From contig NZ_CP127161.1 in NCBI RefSeq assembly GCF_030263895.1, forward strand, positions 2,728,001 to 2,792,000: a DNA stretch of 64,000 nt, written 5' to 3'. Positions within the stretch are counted from its first letter, which is position 1, and the number at the start of each line of letters is the position of its first letter. Origin of the DNA: Proteiniborus sp. MB09-C3. Its GTDB lineage: Bacteria > Bacillota > Clostridia > Tissierellales > Proteiniboraceae. Shown piece by piece: positions 49,823-59,647 of the stretch. The translations under genes were made by a program, and so were the position numbers. Under the pieces are notes generated by a model. The model had not been told where the DNA came from, searched no databases, and was given only the letters and a program-made list of their open reading frames with translations.

Positions 49823-50071
49823 AGAAATTAAATCATCTACCTCTCTTCCAGTGTTATGATATTTCTTTACTATATGAGCAACTAATCTTAAATTTCTTTC
49901 TACTAAAATATTCTTTGCATCTTCGTCTCCTTGTTCATATAGCATTAAATAATGCTCCTCCTCCTCCTGAGAAAGAGGCTTCGGAAAAGAACTGCTACTA
50001 TAAACATAGCCAACTAGGGGTAGAATAGGATTAACAAGAAAACTAAGGCCTGCTAATACAGCCGCTAGCAT
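49790..50071 (-). CDS. sigK: Sigma-K, 5' fragment interrupted by the element
   Basis: 93 residues. LAGLSFLVNPILPLVGYVY is the hydrophobic pro-sequence region, then FPKPLSQEEEEHYLMLYEQ, VERNLRLVAHIVKKYHNTG and DDLISIGTIGLIK, near identical in pattern to Bacillus SigK up to region 2. After K the frame reads V-P and stops. Regions 2.3-4 needed for promoter binding are missing, so function needs excision of the element in the mother cell. ATG 50071 (GGAGGTG nine bases upstream). Confidence 0.93.
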   Translation of the reverse strand: MLAAVLAGLSFLVNPILPLVGYVYSSSSFPKPLSQEEEEHYLMLYEQGDEDAKNILVERNLRLVAHIVKKYHNTGREVDDLISIGTIGLIKVP

Positions 50072-50120
50072 TAGAGCAAACACCTCCATAATATTATGCA
50101 CTATAATTAATTATATGAAG
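50072..50120 (-). promoter_or_regulatory. Possible SigE-type promoter of sigK
   Basis: Minus strand TCATATA, 13 bases, CATAATAT. It partly fits the SigE consensus (ATATT / CATACAAT). Weak evidence. Confidence 0.3.
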
Positions 50121-50147
50121 ATGTTTAGTCTTGTGTGCACGTACACT

Positions 50148-51797
50148 TTACTTTAAATCAATATCATAAATACTTTTTGCAATCTCCTCGAATATTGGTG
50201 CCGCAATTTTGCCCCCTGATCCACCTTCCTCTATAAAGACAGTAATTACATATTTAGGTTTATCACTTGGAAAATAGCCTGAAAACCATGCATGAGTTAT
50301 CTTTTTGCTATTTTCCGCTGATCCTGTTTTACCTGCTGCACCACCAATACTTGACATATTAATATTTTTCGCCGTACCATTATCAACAACACCTTCAAGG
50401 ACTTTTTTAATTTGTTTACTTACTTTTGTCGATAAAGCCCTTTCTTCCTTTTCTCTCATTACCTTTTTAACAAAACCGCCTTCTTCAGTTACAATACTAT
50501 CTACTATACTTATATCTTTCTTAACACCTTCATTAGCAATAATCATCATCATATTAGTTACTTGTATTGGTGTAACCTCTATATTAGATTGGCCAATGGA
50601 TATATTTCCTATAGCAGGACCTAATAACTCATCATTTTTAGGAAGATTTCCTGACGATTCAATTAAAATATTTTGTATTTTTTCTCCAAAGCCTAATCTT
50701 TTAGCCATATCAATTATTTTTTTAGCCCCTACTTTTTTTCCTATCTGGATAAAAGCTGAATTGCAGGATTTGGAGAAGGCTTCATATGCAGTTATTTCTC
50801 CATGTCCTTCAGTATTATTGCATTTAATTTTAAAACTTCCCAAATCTTCATACCCCTCGCATACAAAGGTATCATTAAAGCTAATCAAGTCCTCCTCAAG
50901 GGCAGCAAGCATAACGACAGTCTTAAAAATGGAGCCTGGAGGATAAGCCACCTCTAAAGCTTTATTATAAAAGTCCATATTATTACTATTAAAATTTATT
51001 CCAATATCGTTTTGGTTTAGAGTCGGCCTGCTTGCCATTGCCAATATATCACCTGTTGTCACCTCTGTAACTATAGCAGCACCGTTAACCTTCCTATAGT
51101 CAAGTACTTTTTCTACTGCTTTTTGTATATTTATATCTACAGTTAATTTCACACTATTAGAACTAGTTTTTTTCTCGCTAATGACTTCTGTATCCTTTAG
51201 ACCAGGAATAACTCTTTGTTTTCCATCTACTGCAACATACTTAACACCAAAGCTGTCATTCATTTTTAAAATGCTATCGTATTCTTTTTCTATTCCATAC
51301 TCACCAACATTCTCACTTTTCTTTATATATCCTATAACATGCGAAAGCAAATTGTTACCATCATACCTTACTTTTCTTTCCTCTATAGTTACACCTCTAA
51401 TAGAAATATTGTCTTCAACTTCCTTGCTTAAAGGTATTTCAATAATTCTATTACTTGATTTTTTTATTATTTCTATGTCCTTCTCTGAGAGATCAAAAGC
51501 TTCTCTTATTTTCTCTAAAGTCTCATCGTCACCTGATACAGCGTCTCTAAATATATAAATTGTCTTTTCTGTTTTATTGTTTGTTAACTGAACATTATTT
51601 CTATCAAATATATTTCCTCTGGCAGGAGCTACTCTAATTTCCCTTACATATTGTTTTCCTGCCTCTAATCCATATTTTTGCCCCTTCACTATCTGTATCC
51701 AAAATAGTCTTATAACAAGCATTGCAAAAACAATAGTTGAGACTATCATAATTTTCTTTGCTCTTCTATAAATATTATTCCTTGTCTTCTTATCCAT
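50148..51797 (-). CDS. pbpI: Class B penicillin-binding protein (PbpI-like transpeptidase)
   Basis: 549 residues. One membrane helix (IMIVSTIVFAMLVIRLFWI), dimer region with APARGNIFDRNN, and the transpeptidase domain: S289-x-x-K (SIFK), S344-C-N and K490-T-G. It cross-links peptidoglycan on the outside. In Bacillus the gene pbpI (yrrR) holds the same place after udk (with greA and yrrS between), so I use that name, but other class B enzymes are possible. Just upstream of sigK, transcribed the same way. Confidence 0.88.
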   Translation of the reverse strand: MDKKTRNNIYRRAKKIMIVSTIVFAMLVIRLFWIQIVKGQKYGLEAGKQYVREIRVAPARGNIFDRNNVQLTNNKTEKTIYIFRDAVSGDDETLEKIREAFDLSEKDIEIIKKSSNRIIEIPLSKEVEDNISIRGVTIEERKVRYDGNNLLSHVIGYIKKSENVGEYGIEKEYDSILKMNDSFGVKYVAVDGKQRVIPGLKDTEVISEKKTSSNSVKLTVDINIQKAVEKVLDYRKVNGAAIVTEVTTGDILAMASRPTLNQNDIGINFNSNNMDFYNKALEVAYPPGSIFKTVVMLAALEEDLISFNDTFVCEGYEDLGSFKIKCNNTEGHGEITAYEAFSKSCNSAFIQIGKKVGAKKIIDMAKRLGFGEKIQNILIESSGNLPKNDELLGPAIGNISIGQSNIEVTPIQVTNMMMIIANEGVKKDISIVDSIVTEEGGFVKKVMREKEERALSTKVSKQIKKVLEGVVDNGTAKNINMSSIGGAAGKTGSAENSKKITHAWFSGYFPSDKPKYVITVFIEEGGSGGKIAAPIFEEIAKSIYDIDLK

Positions 51798-51859
51798 AAT
51801 AAAACCTCCATATAAGCCTATGGAATAATTATTCCCAACTTAGTATGGAGGTATAATAT

Positions 51860-52489
51860 CTATTTTGAAATTATTGATTTAACCTTTGTAACCATAAGAT
51901 CAATGGCTACTTTGTTGTATCCACCTTCTGGAATGATAATATCCGCGTATCTTTTACTTGGCTCTATAAACTGCATATGTGCTGGCCTTACAGTTGTCAT
52001 ATACTGCTCTATAACTGAGTCCAAGGTTCTTCCTCTTTCTTTAATATCCCTTGTTATTCGCCTAATAATTCTTACATCAGAATCAGTATCCACAAATATT
52101 TTGATATCCAATAATTCTCTGATCCTCTCATCATCAAGTATTAATATACCTTCTAGGATTATAATATCCTTAGAGTAAACAACTATGGTTTCTTTCCTTC
52201 TTGTATGTTCTTCAAAATTATAAATAGGTTTATTAATGGAATTTCCATTCATGAGTGCAGTCAAATGCTCAATTAGCAAGTCATTATCAAAAGCAAAAGG
52301 ATGGTCATAATTAGTTTTTACCCTCTCCTCAAATGATAAATGACTCTGATCCTTATAGTATGAATCCTGTTCAATAATAACAATATTCTTTTCTGGTAAT
52401 GAACCGAAGATTTCCATTGCAACAGTACTTTTCCCTGAGCCAGTACCTCCAGTAATGCCAATTAGTATTGGTCTGTTCAAAGCTATCAT
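51860..52489 (-). CDS. udk: Uridine kinase
   Basis: 209 residues, the usual length. P-loop GGTGSGKST at 14-22; [30 protein letters not shown] and [15 protein letters not shown] are the substrate-binding and lid motifs. Phosphorylates uridine and cytidine with ATP or GTP. ATGA overlap with trhP upstream means tight co-translation. Confidence 0.95.
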   Translation of the reverse strand: MIALNRPILIGITGGTGSGKSTVAMEIFGSLPEKNIVIIEQDSYYKDQSHLSFEERVKTNYDHPFAFDNDLLIEHLTALMNGNSINKPIYNFEEHTRRKETIVVYSKDIIILEGILILDDERIRELLDIKIFVDTDSDVRIIRRITRDIKERGRTLDSVIEQYMTTVRPAHMQFIEPSKRYADIIIPEGGYNKVAIDLMVTKVKSIISK

Positions 52490-53715
52490 TCCTCTCTAGG
52501 TTTTCTAATAATGTCCCAAGTTTCAACAGGTTTATCCATCTTGATCTTTATAATCTGCTGTGCATGAGGGGCAACATCAATTTCATTATTAGCTTTGTCC
52601 CACATTTTTTCAATTACTTGGTTAAAATGCTCCTTATTAGGTCCAAAAACCTCAATCTCATTACCAACAAAGATTCTATTCCTTTGTTCTACTGTTGCTA
52701 TACTTGTGCTATTGTCATAATCTAGTACCAATCCTAGAAAGTCATATGTTCTAATATATGAACTGCTAGTATATAACTGTTCGTTACCTGTTGGCTTTCC
52801 AAAGTAAAAACCTGTTGTATGATCTCTATGACTAGCTTTTTTTATTTCTTCCAACCATTTTTCGTTGAACTTATAATTAGCTGGATCAGCAAAGTATTCG
52901 TCCATAGCCATTCTGTATGATCTTACTACTGTAGCAACATAATATGGGCTTTTCATTCTGCCCTCTATCTTAAAGCTCTTTACCCCAGCCTCTACTAACT
53001 CCGGAATATGTTCTATCATACATAAATCCTTCGAGTTAAAAATATAAGTACCATTCTCATCCTCATATACTGGATAGTATTCATCTGGTCTTTTCTCTTC
53101 TACTAAATTATACTTCCATCTACAGGACTGTGCACACTCACCTCTATTTGCATCCCTATGCGTCATATAGTTACTTAGAAGACATCTCCCTGAGTAAGAT
53201 ATACACATTGCACCATGAATAAAGGTCTCAATTTCCAATTCAGGAGGTATTTTATCTATAATTTCTTTGATTTCATTTATAGATAGTTCCCTAGCCAACA
53301 CTATTCTTTTGACCCCTATTTTATGCCAAAAATTTGCTGATAGGTAATTTGTAGTATTAGCCTGAGTACTAATATGAATCTCCATATTTGGAGCAATCTC
53401 TTTTACCACTGAAACTACTCCAGGATCAGATACAATAACAGCATCTACACCTATTTCATCTAGTGTTTTTAAATATTCAGGTAGACCACTTAAATCTTCA
53501 TTGTGCGGAATGATATTTAAAGTAACATATAATCTTCTTCCTCTTGAATGAGCAAATTCTAAGCCTTCTTTAATCTCATCAATAGAGAAATTTTTTGATG
53601 AAGCTCTAAGCCCAAATGCTTCGCCACCTAAGTATACAGCATCTGCTCCATAAACTATGGCCATCTTAAGCTTTTCTATATCTCCAGCTGGAGCTAAAAG
53701 CTCAGGTCTATTCAT
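52486..53715 (-). CDS. trhP: U32-family tRNA hydroxylation protein (TrhP, YrrO-like)
   Basis: 409 residues. N-terminal [19 protein letters not shown] with TIM-barrel pattern, then the U32 Cys cluster [30 protein letters not shown] and [13 protein letters not shown]. In Bacillus trhP1/trhP2 (yrrN/yrrO) make 5-hydroxyuridine at wobble position 34 of tRNA from prephenate. Here only one of the two is present. Directly followed by udk. Confidence 0.88.
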   Translation of the reverse strand: MNRPELLAPAGDIEKLKMAIVYGADAVYLGGEAFGLRASSKNFSIDEIKEGLEFAHSRGRRLYVTLNIIPHNEDLSGLPEYLKTLDEIGVDAVIVSDPGVVSVVKEIAPNMEIHISTQANTTNYLSANFWHKIGVKRIVLARELSINEIKEIIDKIPPELEIETFIHGAMCISYSGRCLLSNYMTHRDANRGECAQSCRWKYNLVEEKRPDEYYPVYEDENGTYIFNSKDLCMIEHIPELVEAGVKSFKIEGRMKSPYYVATVVRSYRMAMDEYFADPANYKFNEKWLEEIKKASHRDHTTGFYFGKPTGNEQLYTSSSYIRTYDFLGLVLDYDNSTSIATVEQRNRIFVGNEIEVFGPNKEHFNQVIEKMWDKANNEIDVAPHAQQIIKIKMDKPVETWDIIRKPREE

Positions 53716-54388
53716 TTTCCTTTACCTCCTTTTTATAAGTAATGGCAACTCCATCACCAATTGGTATTACACTTGATTCTAAGTCTTTATTGCTAGTTAT
53801 ATAATCTAAATAATTTCTCATTCTCTTCACTATGGTTTTTTTCCTTCTCAATACTAGCTCATCACTGGCTACCATTCCTTTATACAGGACATTGTCTGAA
53901 AGGATAATTCCCCCATCAGCTAAGTTTCTTATACAATGAGGAAAGAACTCCATATATTGTCCCTTTGCAGCATCTATAAATATAAAATCAAACTTATCGT
54001 CAATGTTAGGCAGTACTTCCTCTGCTTCGCCTTTGATTATTTCTATCATATTTGAATATCCATTATCATGTATATTTTTCTCAGCAAGACCTGTCATATC
54101 ATCTCTTTTTTCTATAGAGATAACCTTGCCATCCTTTTCCATAGCACTAGCCATCACTAATGCAGAATAGCCGATTGCAGTTCCAATCTCTAGTATTCTC
54201 TTAGGCTTTGTAATGCTTATCAAAACCCTAATAAGCTGAGCCACTTCAGGATGAATTATTGGCACATGATTAAGTTCTGCGTACTTCTCTAGCTCTACAA
54301 AAAAATTATCTCTTGATGGAATTAAACCCCGTATATATTCCTCAACGCTGCTTTCATTTATATTGCTCAACCAACTCTCTCCTTGCAT
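53708..54388 (-). CDS. trmR: tRNA 5-hydroxyuridine methyltransferase (TrmR, YrrM-like)
   Basis: 226 residues, class I O-methyltransferase: ILEIGTAIGYSALVMASAM (SAM-binding GxGxG region), KVISIEKRDD, FDFIFIDAAKGQYMEFF and GGIILSDNVLYKGMV. In Bacillus TrmR methylates ho5U to mo5U in tRNA. Overlap by eight bases with trhP, so the two modification enzymes are co-expressed. Confidence 0.88.
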   Translation of the reverse strand: MQGESWLSNINESSVEEYIRGLIPSRDNFFVELEKYAELNHVPIIHPEVAQLIRVLISITKPKRILEIGTAIGYSALVMASAMEKDGKVISIEKRDDMTGLAEKNIHDNGYSNMIEIIKGEAEEVLPNIDDKFDFIFIDAAKGQYMEFFPHCIRNLADGGIILSDNVLYKGMVASDELVLRRKKTIVKRMRNYLDYITSNKDLESSVIPIGDGVAITYKKEVKENE

Positions 54389-54517
54389 AAAAAATCATTT
54401 TCCACAGTCTCGCTACACAAATTTATGATCTGGCATAATTGTAGTACTCAGAAACTTGCTTTCTGAGCCTCCTTTATTTTTCGATAAAATCATTCAAAAA
54501 ATCAGGTTAGGTCATAA

Positions 54518-54546
54518 ATAATACGTGGGCAGTCTCCACGTATTAT
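54518..54546 (-). terminator. Terminator after mltG
   Basis: ATAATACGTGG ... CCACGTATTAT perfect 11-bp stem, loop of seven; on the minus strand TTTAT follows. The rest of 54389-54667 holds a CTCAGAAA hairpin near 54451, and no gene. Confidence 0.7.
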
Positions 54547-54667
54547 CTTTACAAAATATTCTATCCAACCTAGTAATTAAAATACTATCATTAAATTTGA
54601 CAGTCCAAAATATATTTTAGCCTATTTATATGAACTTTAAAAAACAAAATTTTACTTTTATAAAGAA

Positions 54668-55741
54668 TTATCTTTTATTTTGTATTCTGTTTTTTGCTTT
54701 TTTATGCTCATCGTATGTCACACTAAAAGTATGAGTTCCTGTTTCATCCTCATTAAATACAAAAAACTTATAGTCTACATCAGCAGGATTAACAGCAGCT
54801 TCAATTGACCTTATACCTGGAGAAGCAATAGGCCCAGGTGGCAATCCTTGATTAATATAGGTATTATATGGTGAATCAATCAAGGTATCTTCAGTGGATA
54901 AAACTGGTTTTCTTTCTCCTAGAATATATTGTACAGTAGCACATGATTGTAGTGCCATTCCTACCTTTATCCTATTATGAAAAACACCTGATATTATTTC
55001 TCTTTCACTATCGACTCTACCTTCTCTTTCAATAATTGAAGCAAGAGCTATAACTTGATTTATGTCTAAATCTAATTCTTCTGCCTTCGCTTTTAGTTCA
55101 TCAGTATATAGGCTATCAAATCTGCTTAGCATTTTCTTAACAATATCCTTTTCACTTACATCAGTATATACCTCGTAAGTATCTGGATACAAATAGCCCT
55201 CAAGTGATAGTTCTTCAGGAACATCCTTTAGAAAATCAAACTCAGATGAAAAATTGGAAACTTTTGAAGTTAATTCGAGAAAAGAATTTTTATCAACTAA
55301 ACCCATTTCGCTTAATCTTTCAGCAATCTGTTTTAACTCAAAGCCTTCTGGTATAGTAAATGTAACAGAATCCTTTTCAACTCCTCCTGCCACCAACTTC
55401 CTCATAATTTCTTCCTGAGTCATACCATTATTTAATACGTATTTCCCAGCTTTAAACTTCCCATCCATCTTTTCGTATTTTGCAAATAAACTAAAAATCA
55501 AATCATTTCTAATAAGATTATTGTCTTTCAAAATTTTTGCTATACCATTTGATGATGTTCCCTTTGGTATTACAATTTGTATTTCTTTAATATTTTCTAC
55601 TGCCATTGGCTGCAATTGGTTGTCCACAAATTTTTTAAAGCTAATAATAGATATTGCAATAATTACTAGGACAATAATAAAAAGATATAGTAATATAGGC
55701 TTTTTTCTTCTTTTTTTGCTGCCTTCAATAGTCTGGGTCAT
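54668..55741 (-). CDS. mltG: Endolytic transglycosylase MltG (YceG-like)
   Basis: 357 residues. N-terminal helix (PILLYLFIIVLVIIAISII), LysM-like N-domain (GTSSNGIAKILKDNNLIRN), then IALASIIEREGRVDSEREI (catalytic Glu), SGVFHNRIKVGMALQSCAT, SPYNTYINQGLPPGPIASP. Cuts nascent glycan chains and so sets their length. Same place as yrrL in Bacillus. Confidence 0.93.
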   Translation of the reverse strand: MTQTIEGSKKRRKKPILLYLFIIVLVIIAISIISFKKFVDNQLQPMAVENIKEIQIVIPKGTSSNGIAKILKDNNLIRNDLIFSLFAKYEKMDGKFKAGKYVLNNGMTQEEIMRKLVAGGVEKDSVTFTIPEGFELKQIAERLSEMGLVDKNSFLELTSKVSNFSSEFDFLKDVPEELSLEGYLYPDTYEVYTDVSEKDIVKKMLSRFDSLYTDELKAKAEELDLDINQVIALASIIEREGRVDSEREIISGVFHNRIKVGMALQSCATVQYILGERKPVLSTEDTLIDSPYNTYINQGLPPGPIASPGIRSIEAAVNPADVDYKFFVFNEDETGTHTFSVTYDEHKKAKNRIQNKR

Positions 55742-55930
55742 ATTGCTCCCCCTTTTATCTTATTGTTTCTTAAATTATACAATACTTGCTACTGTAAATA
55801 CAAGAAGTATGAACAAAAATCGGCAAATAAAGATGCTTATTTTAGTTAACATAATCTAATTATGGTAAGCTAGCAATTTGATTCTTAAAAATCTATAAAC
55901 ACCAAGCAGAATCCTAACTTTATAATATAA
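55742..55930. other. Intergenic, no feature seen
   Basis: About 190 bases between mltG and queT, AT-rich; probably the mltG promoter. No riboswitch signature of preQ1 type found here or before queT. Confidence 0.3.
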
Positions 55931-56419
55931 TTAATTATATCCGCTTTTTTTCATTCTATTGTATGCATATAATACTATATTTCCAAACAAACCAACAGCA
56001 ACTAATTCCCCTGCACCAATACCTGCTGCTACTGCCCAATAACCTAACTCTGGGAAAAAAGAAGATACCCATATTGATACTAAAAGAGCATTCAATATAA
56101 CAGGCGGTAAAATACCCAAAAACTTATTTGGCATTTTACTAGTCAAGTATGCAGAAATTAAGGTTATTAGACTTCCTCCTACAACATCAATAAGCCCATA
56201 GCCTGAAGCAAAAGTGAGTATTAAATTTGCAATAAAGCAACCGACAAAGACTCCTGGAATAGCAGCGGATTCTACTAAAGGCAATAAAACTAAAGCCTCT
56301 GCAACTCTCACTTGAATAGGGCCAAAGGCAAGCTGTCCTAAAGGTATTTCGATAATTACTAAAATAACATATAACGCTGCTATCATTCCTGCTTTTGCTA
56401 AGTATTTAGTATTTTTCAT
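55931..56419 (-). CDS. queT: QueT-type ECF transporter S component
   Basis: 162 residues, six helices: YLAKAGMIAALYVILVIIE, QVRVAEALVLLPLVESAAI, VFVGCFIANLILTFASGYG, DVVGGSLITLISAYL, PVILNALLVSIWVSSFF, AVAAGIGAGELVAVGLFGN. QueT proteins bring queuosine precursors into the cell with the ECF energy module, encoded elsewhere. GGAGGG before the ATG. Confidence 0.88.
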   Translation of the reverse strand: MKNTKYLAKAGMIAALYVILVIIEIPLGQLAFGPIQVRVAEALVLLPLVESAAIPGVFVGCFIANLILTFASGYGLIDVVGGSLITLISAYLTSKMPNKFLGILPPVILNALLVSIWVSSFFPELGYWAVAAGIGAGELVAVGLFGNIVLYAYNRMKKSGYN

Positions 56420-56458
56420 TCTTTCCCTCCAAATATGATCATTAATTAACCAAAGAGA

Positions 56459-56480
56459 AGTCGTAGTTAATACTACGACT
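56459..56480 (-). terminator. Terminator after RNase J
   Basis: Minus strand AGTCGTAGT-atta-ACTACGACT, then TCTCTTT. Confidence 0.75.
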
Positions 56481-56481
56481 A

Positions 56482-58146
56482 TTATACCTCCATGATAATT
56501 GGAAGAATCATTGGGTTTCTCTTAATTTTTTCATAAAGGAAATTTCTTAATGCATCCTTAATACTAGATTTTAGTGTTGCCCAATCTGTAATTTTATTTT
56601 TTTCACATTCTGTTAATACATCTCTTACAATGGTTCTAGCCTCTTCCATTAAATCTTCTGATTCTCTAACATAAACGAACCCTCTAGATACTATATCTGG
56701 TCCTGAAATCACATAGCCTTCTTGTTTACTTATAGTAACTACTACAACAATAAGACCATCCTCTGAAAGATGCTTTCTATCTCGAAGTACTATATTACCT
56801 ACATCGCCAACACCTAGTCCATCAACTAATATATTACCTGCAGGAACACTTCCTACTATAGCTCCACTATCCTTAGTAAATTCAATTATAGATCCATTCT
56901 CAGCAATAAATATGTTTTCTTTTGGCATCCCTAGCTCATGGGCTAAACCAGCATGTTGTTTTAAATGCCTATATTCACCATGTACTGGAATAAAAAACTT
57001 AGGCTTCAGCAAACTATGCATTAGCTTTAGCTCTTCCTGGCAAGCATGGCCTGAAACGTGTACATCAGCCAAAGCTTCATAAATAACATTAGCTCCTCTT
57101 TTAAACAACTGATTTATTACCTTTGCTACTGTCTTCTCATTGCCTGGAATTGGACTAGCTGATATTATAACTAAGTCTCCTGGCATTAATTCCATCTTTC
57201 TGTGGTCTGAAGATGCAATTCTTGCAAGAGCAGACATAGGCTCTCCCTGGCTGCCAGTAGTTATAACTACTATTTTATTGTCTGGGTATCTATGCATATC
57301 ATTTATATCGATTAAAGTGCCTTCAGGTACATCTAAATATCCTAAATCTGTAGCTACTTTTACTACATTAACCATGCTTCTTCCTGATACAACAACTTTC
57401 CTATCAAAAAGAACCGCTGCATTGACTACCTGTTGCACTCTATGAATATTAGAAGCAAAAGTGGCTACAATGATTCTTTGTTTAGCAGTTAAAAATATAT
57501 CCTTAAACGTATCTCCAACCGTCTTTTCAGACATTGTATATCCCGGTCTCTCTACATTAGTACTATCAGCTAAGAGAACTAACACTCCCTTTTTCCCTAG
57601 CTCTGAGAGCTTATGAAAATCCATTACTTCTCCATTAATTGGAGTATAGTCAACTTTAAAGTCTCCCGTATGAACTACTGTTCCCACAGGTGTATGGATA
57701 GCTAAAGCTACAGAATCAGGTATACTATGAGATGTTCTTATGAATTCAATATCAAATTGACCAAGCTTTATACTTTGTGATGCTTTAACTACATTCAAAA
57801 TGGTATTACTAATATTATGTTCCTTAAATTTATTTTCGACTAATCCAAGAGTAAGCTTAGTTCCATATATAGGTACATTAATTTTCTTCAATACATATGG
57901 CAATGCCCCTATATGATCCTCATGTCCATGAGTTAAAACTATACCCTTTATTTTTTCTCTATTCTTTAATAGATATGTTATATCTGGAATAACTACATCT
58001 ATCCCTAGCATTTCGTCTTCAGGAAAAATAAGTCCGCAATCAATAACGATAATATCATCCTCATATTCGATAGCCGTAATGTTTTTTCCTACTTCATATA
58101 AACCCCCTAGAGGAATTATTTTTAATTTTGATGATTTTTTTGCCAC
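56482..58146 (-). CDS. rnj: Ribonuclease J
   Basis: 554 residues, normal size. Metallo-beta-lactamase core LTHGHEDHIGALPYVL (H73, H75, D77, H78), TSHSIPDSVALAIHTP, HTGDFKVD; beta-CASP part VLLADSTNVERPGYT, TTGSQGEPMSALARI and FIPVHGEYRHLKQHAGLA. 5'-exonuclease and endonuclease in mRNA decay and rRNA maturation. Confidence 0.97.
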   Translation of the reverse strand: MAKKSSKLKIIPLGGLYEVGKNITAIEYEDDIIVIDCGLIFPEDEMLGIDVVIPDITYLLKNREKIKGIVLTHGHEDHIGALPYVLKKINVPIYGTKLTLGLVENKFKEHNISNTILNVVKASQSIKLGQFDIEFIRTSHSIPDSVALAIHTPVGTVVHTGDFKVDYTPINGEVMDFHKLSELGKKGVLVLLADSTNVERPGYTMSEKTVGDTFKDIFLTAKQRIIVATFASNIHRVQQVVNAAVLFDRKVVVSGRSMVNVVKVATDLGYLDVPEGTLIDINDMHRYPDNKIVVITTGSQGEPMSALARIASSDHRKMELMPGDLVIISASPIPGNEKTVAKVINQLFKRGANVIYEALADVHVSGHACQEELKLMHSLLKPKFFIPVHGEYRHLKQHAGLAHELGMPKENIFIAENGSIIEFTKDSGAIVGSVPAGNILVDGLGVGDVGNIVLRDRKHLSEDGLIVVVVTISKQEGYVISGPDIVSRGFVYVRESEDLMEEARTIVRDVLTECEKNKITDWATLKSSIKDALRNFLYEKIKRNPMILPIIMEV

Positions 58147-58373
58147 TCTGTCACTCTCCTTTTATCTTTTCACTTAAATATACAAAAACTCACGCTCAAA
58201 TAATTTTATTCTTATATTTGAATACCATTTTATGCAGCTTCACTTTTCATCTAATATTATTCTATCCATAAAACCATTAAAAATTTCAAATGCAAATAGC
58301 ATACAGAAACTTTCCTAATGGTACTTTTCCCCACATCATAGTTACCCATAGCCTTACAAAATTGTAAAAAAAT

Positions 58374-58392
58374 AAATCCCAAATTGGGATTT
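58374..58392 (-). terminator. Terminator after fur
   Basis: Perfect palindrome AAATCCCAA-A-TTGGGATTT; minus strand then ATTTTTTT. Confidence 0.85.
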
Positions 58393-58393
58393 A

Positions 58394-58831
58394 CTACTTA
58401 CAATCTTTGCAATAACCAAAAAACTTTACATTATGATCTATAACCTTAAAATTTTTCTGTTTTTCGATTTCCAATTCAAGATTCTCAAGTAAGTCCAATT
58501 CGACCTCTAATACTTTACCACAGTTTAAACAAATAAGATGATGATGCTGGTGGTCATTAGAAGAAGAACTTAGTTCGTATCTGCTGCACCCATCATTAAA
58601 ATTCAGCTTGTAAATAATATTTAATTGTTCAAATAACTGCAACGTTCTATATACAGTAGCAAGCCCAATTTCAGGATATTTATCTCTTACGCTATCGTAT
58701 ATCTCCTCAGGGCTTAAATGTCTACCATGATTTTCCAAGATCACGTCCAATATAACTCTTCTCTGTGTTGTAAGCTTATACCCTTTTTCCTTAAGCTTTG
58801 TTTTTAAATCGTCAAAAAAATTATCCATCAT
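58394..58831 (-). CDS. fur: Fur-family metal regulator
   Basis: 145 residues. HTH: YKLTTQRRVILDVILENHG, LSPEEIYDSVRDKYP, IGLATVYRTLQLFEQ; metal part with HQHHHLICLNCGKVLEVEL and a final FFGYCKDCK zinc site. Could be Fur, Zur or PerR; the C-terminal CxxC pairs fit all three. The gene lies between ruvX/DUF1292 and rnj with its own terminator. Confidence 0.92.
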   Translation of the reverse strand: MMDNFFDDLKTKLKEKGYKLTTQRRVILDVILENHGRHLSPEEIYDSVRDKYPEIGLATVYRTLQLFEQLNIIYKLNFNDGCSRYELSSSSNDHQHHHLICLNCGKVLEVELDLLENLELEIEKQKNFKVIDHNVKFFGYCKDCK

Positions 58832-58944
58832 TCCACCTGCTTATTTGCTTTATAAATATAGTCTATTATTATAACATGCAAAAGTCAACAAATATGTAAG
58901 TAATTATAACAAATTTGCCTTAGAATAAGCATATGAAAAAACGA

Positions 58945-59208
58945 CTACAGTATTTCATCTGCAATAGCCTCATAGACAGCCACAGCATTTTCAAGTTCTT
59001 CTTCATCTTCAATATTTACTAATAGTAATTCTCCATTTTCGTCATACTCAATTCGCAAAATGTAAGCCCCATCTTCAGCTTCTTCGTTTTGTAACGGAAA
59101 CAATACTGCATACTCATCTTCCTCAATATCAAATGTTGCCATTACTTCGAATTTTTGCTCTTTACCATTTTCATCTATTAATGAAATAATATTGTCATCA
59201 TTTACCAT
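58945..59208 (-). CDS. DUF1292 protein (YrzB-like)
   Basis: 87 residues, highly acidic: NIISLIDENGKEQKFEVMA, FDIEEDEYAVLFP, AYILRIEYDENGELLLVNI. DUF1292 proteins are universal in Firmicutes next to ruvX; function unknown. Four bases after ruvX; GAGAATGAGAG-type spacing. Confidence 0.93.
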   Translation of the reverse strand: MVNDDNIISLIDENGKEQKFEVMATFDIEEDEYAVLFPLQNEEAEDGAYILRIEYDENGELLLVNIEDEEELENAVAVYEAIADEIL

Positions 59209-59212
59209 GCTC

Positions 59213-59635
59213 TCATTCTCCTTTTTTATTTTTTTCTAAATAAGAGTTTAAAATATATGTTGCTGCTACCTTATCAATTACATCTTTTCTTTTTTTTCTA
59301 CTCACATCTGCATCTATAAGCAATCTTTCCGCAGATACTGTAGTTAGTCTTTCATCCTGTAATACTACATTAACATTAAATTTACCCTTGAATTTTTCAA
59401 CAAAATGCAATACTTTTTCCCCCTGCGGGCCAATAGTATTGTTCATATTCTTCGGTAATCCAATTACAACTTCAACAATATTATATTCACTAATCAATGC
59501 TTTTAATTCGCTAAAATCACTATTGATTCCCTTTCTTCTTATAGTAGTAATTCCTTGGGCAGTAATACCTAATGGGTCGCTTATTGCCACCCCAATAGTT
59601 TTATCTCCTACATCAAGCCCCATTATTCTTTCCAT
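59213..59635 (-). CDS. ruvX: YqgF/RuvX family nuclease
   Basis: About 140 residues from the ATG at 59635 (GGAGGAG upstream; 59647 would be a TTG). RNase H-like core: MGLDVGDKTIGVAISDPLG, VIGLPKNMNNTIGPQGEKV, VVLQDERLTTVSAERLL and KDVIDKVAATYILNSYL. Involved in 16S rRNA 5'-end maturation (YqgF) and possibly Holliday junctions. Confidence 0.95.
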   Translation of the reverse strand: MERIMGLDVGDKTIGVAISDPLGITAQGITTIRRKGINSDFSELKALISEYNIVEVVIGLPKNMNNTIGPQGEKVLHFVEKFKGKFNVNVVLQDERLTTVSAERLLIDADVSRKKRKDVIDKVAATYILNSYLEKNKKGE

Positions 59636-59647
59636 AAACTCCTCCAA

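Noticed and set aside
50305-50946. 213-residue plus-strand frame opposite the penicillin-binding protein
   Set aside because: It is the complement of a well-supported gene with all catalytic motifs; composition is that of an antisense shadow.
56420-56481. preQ1 riboswitch before queT
   Set aside because: The region holds only the rnj terminator and a plain ribosome-binding site; no preQ1-type stem and A-rich tail.
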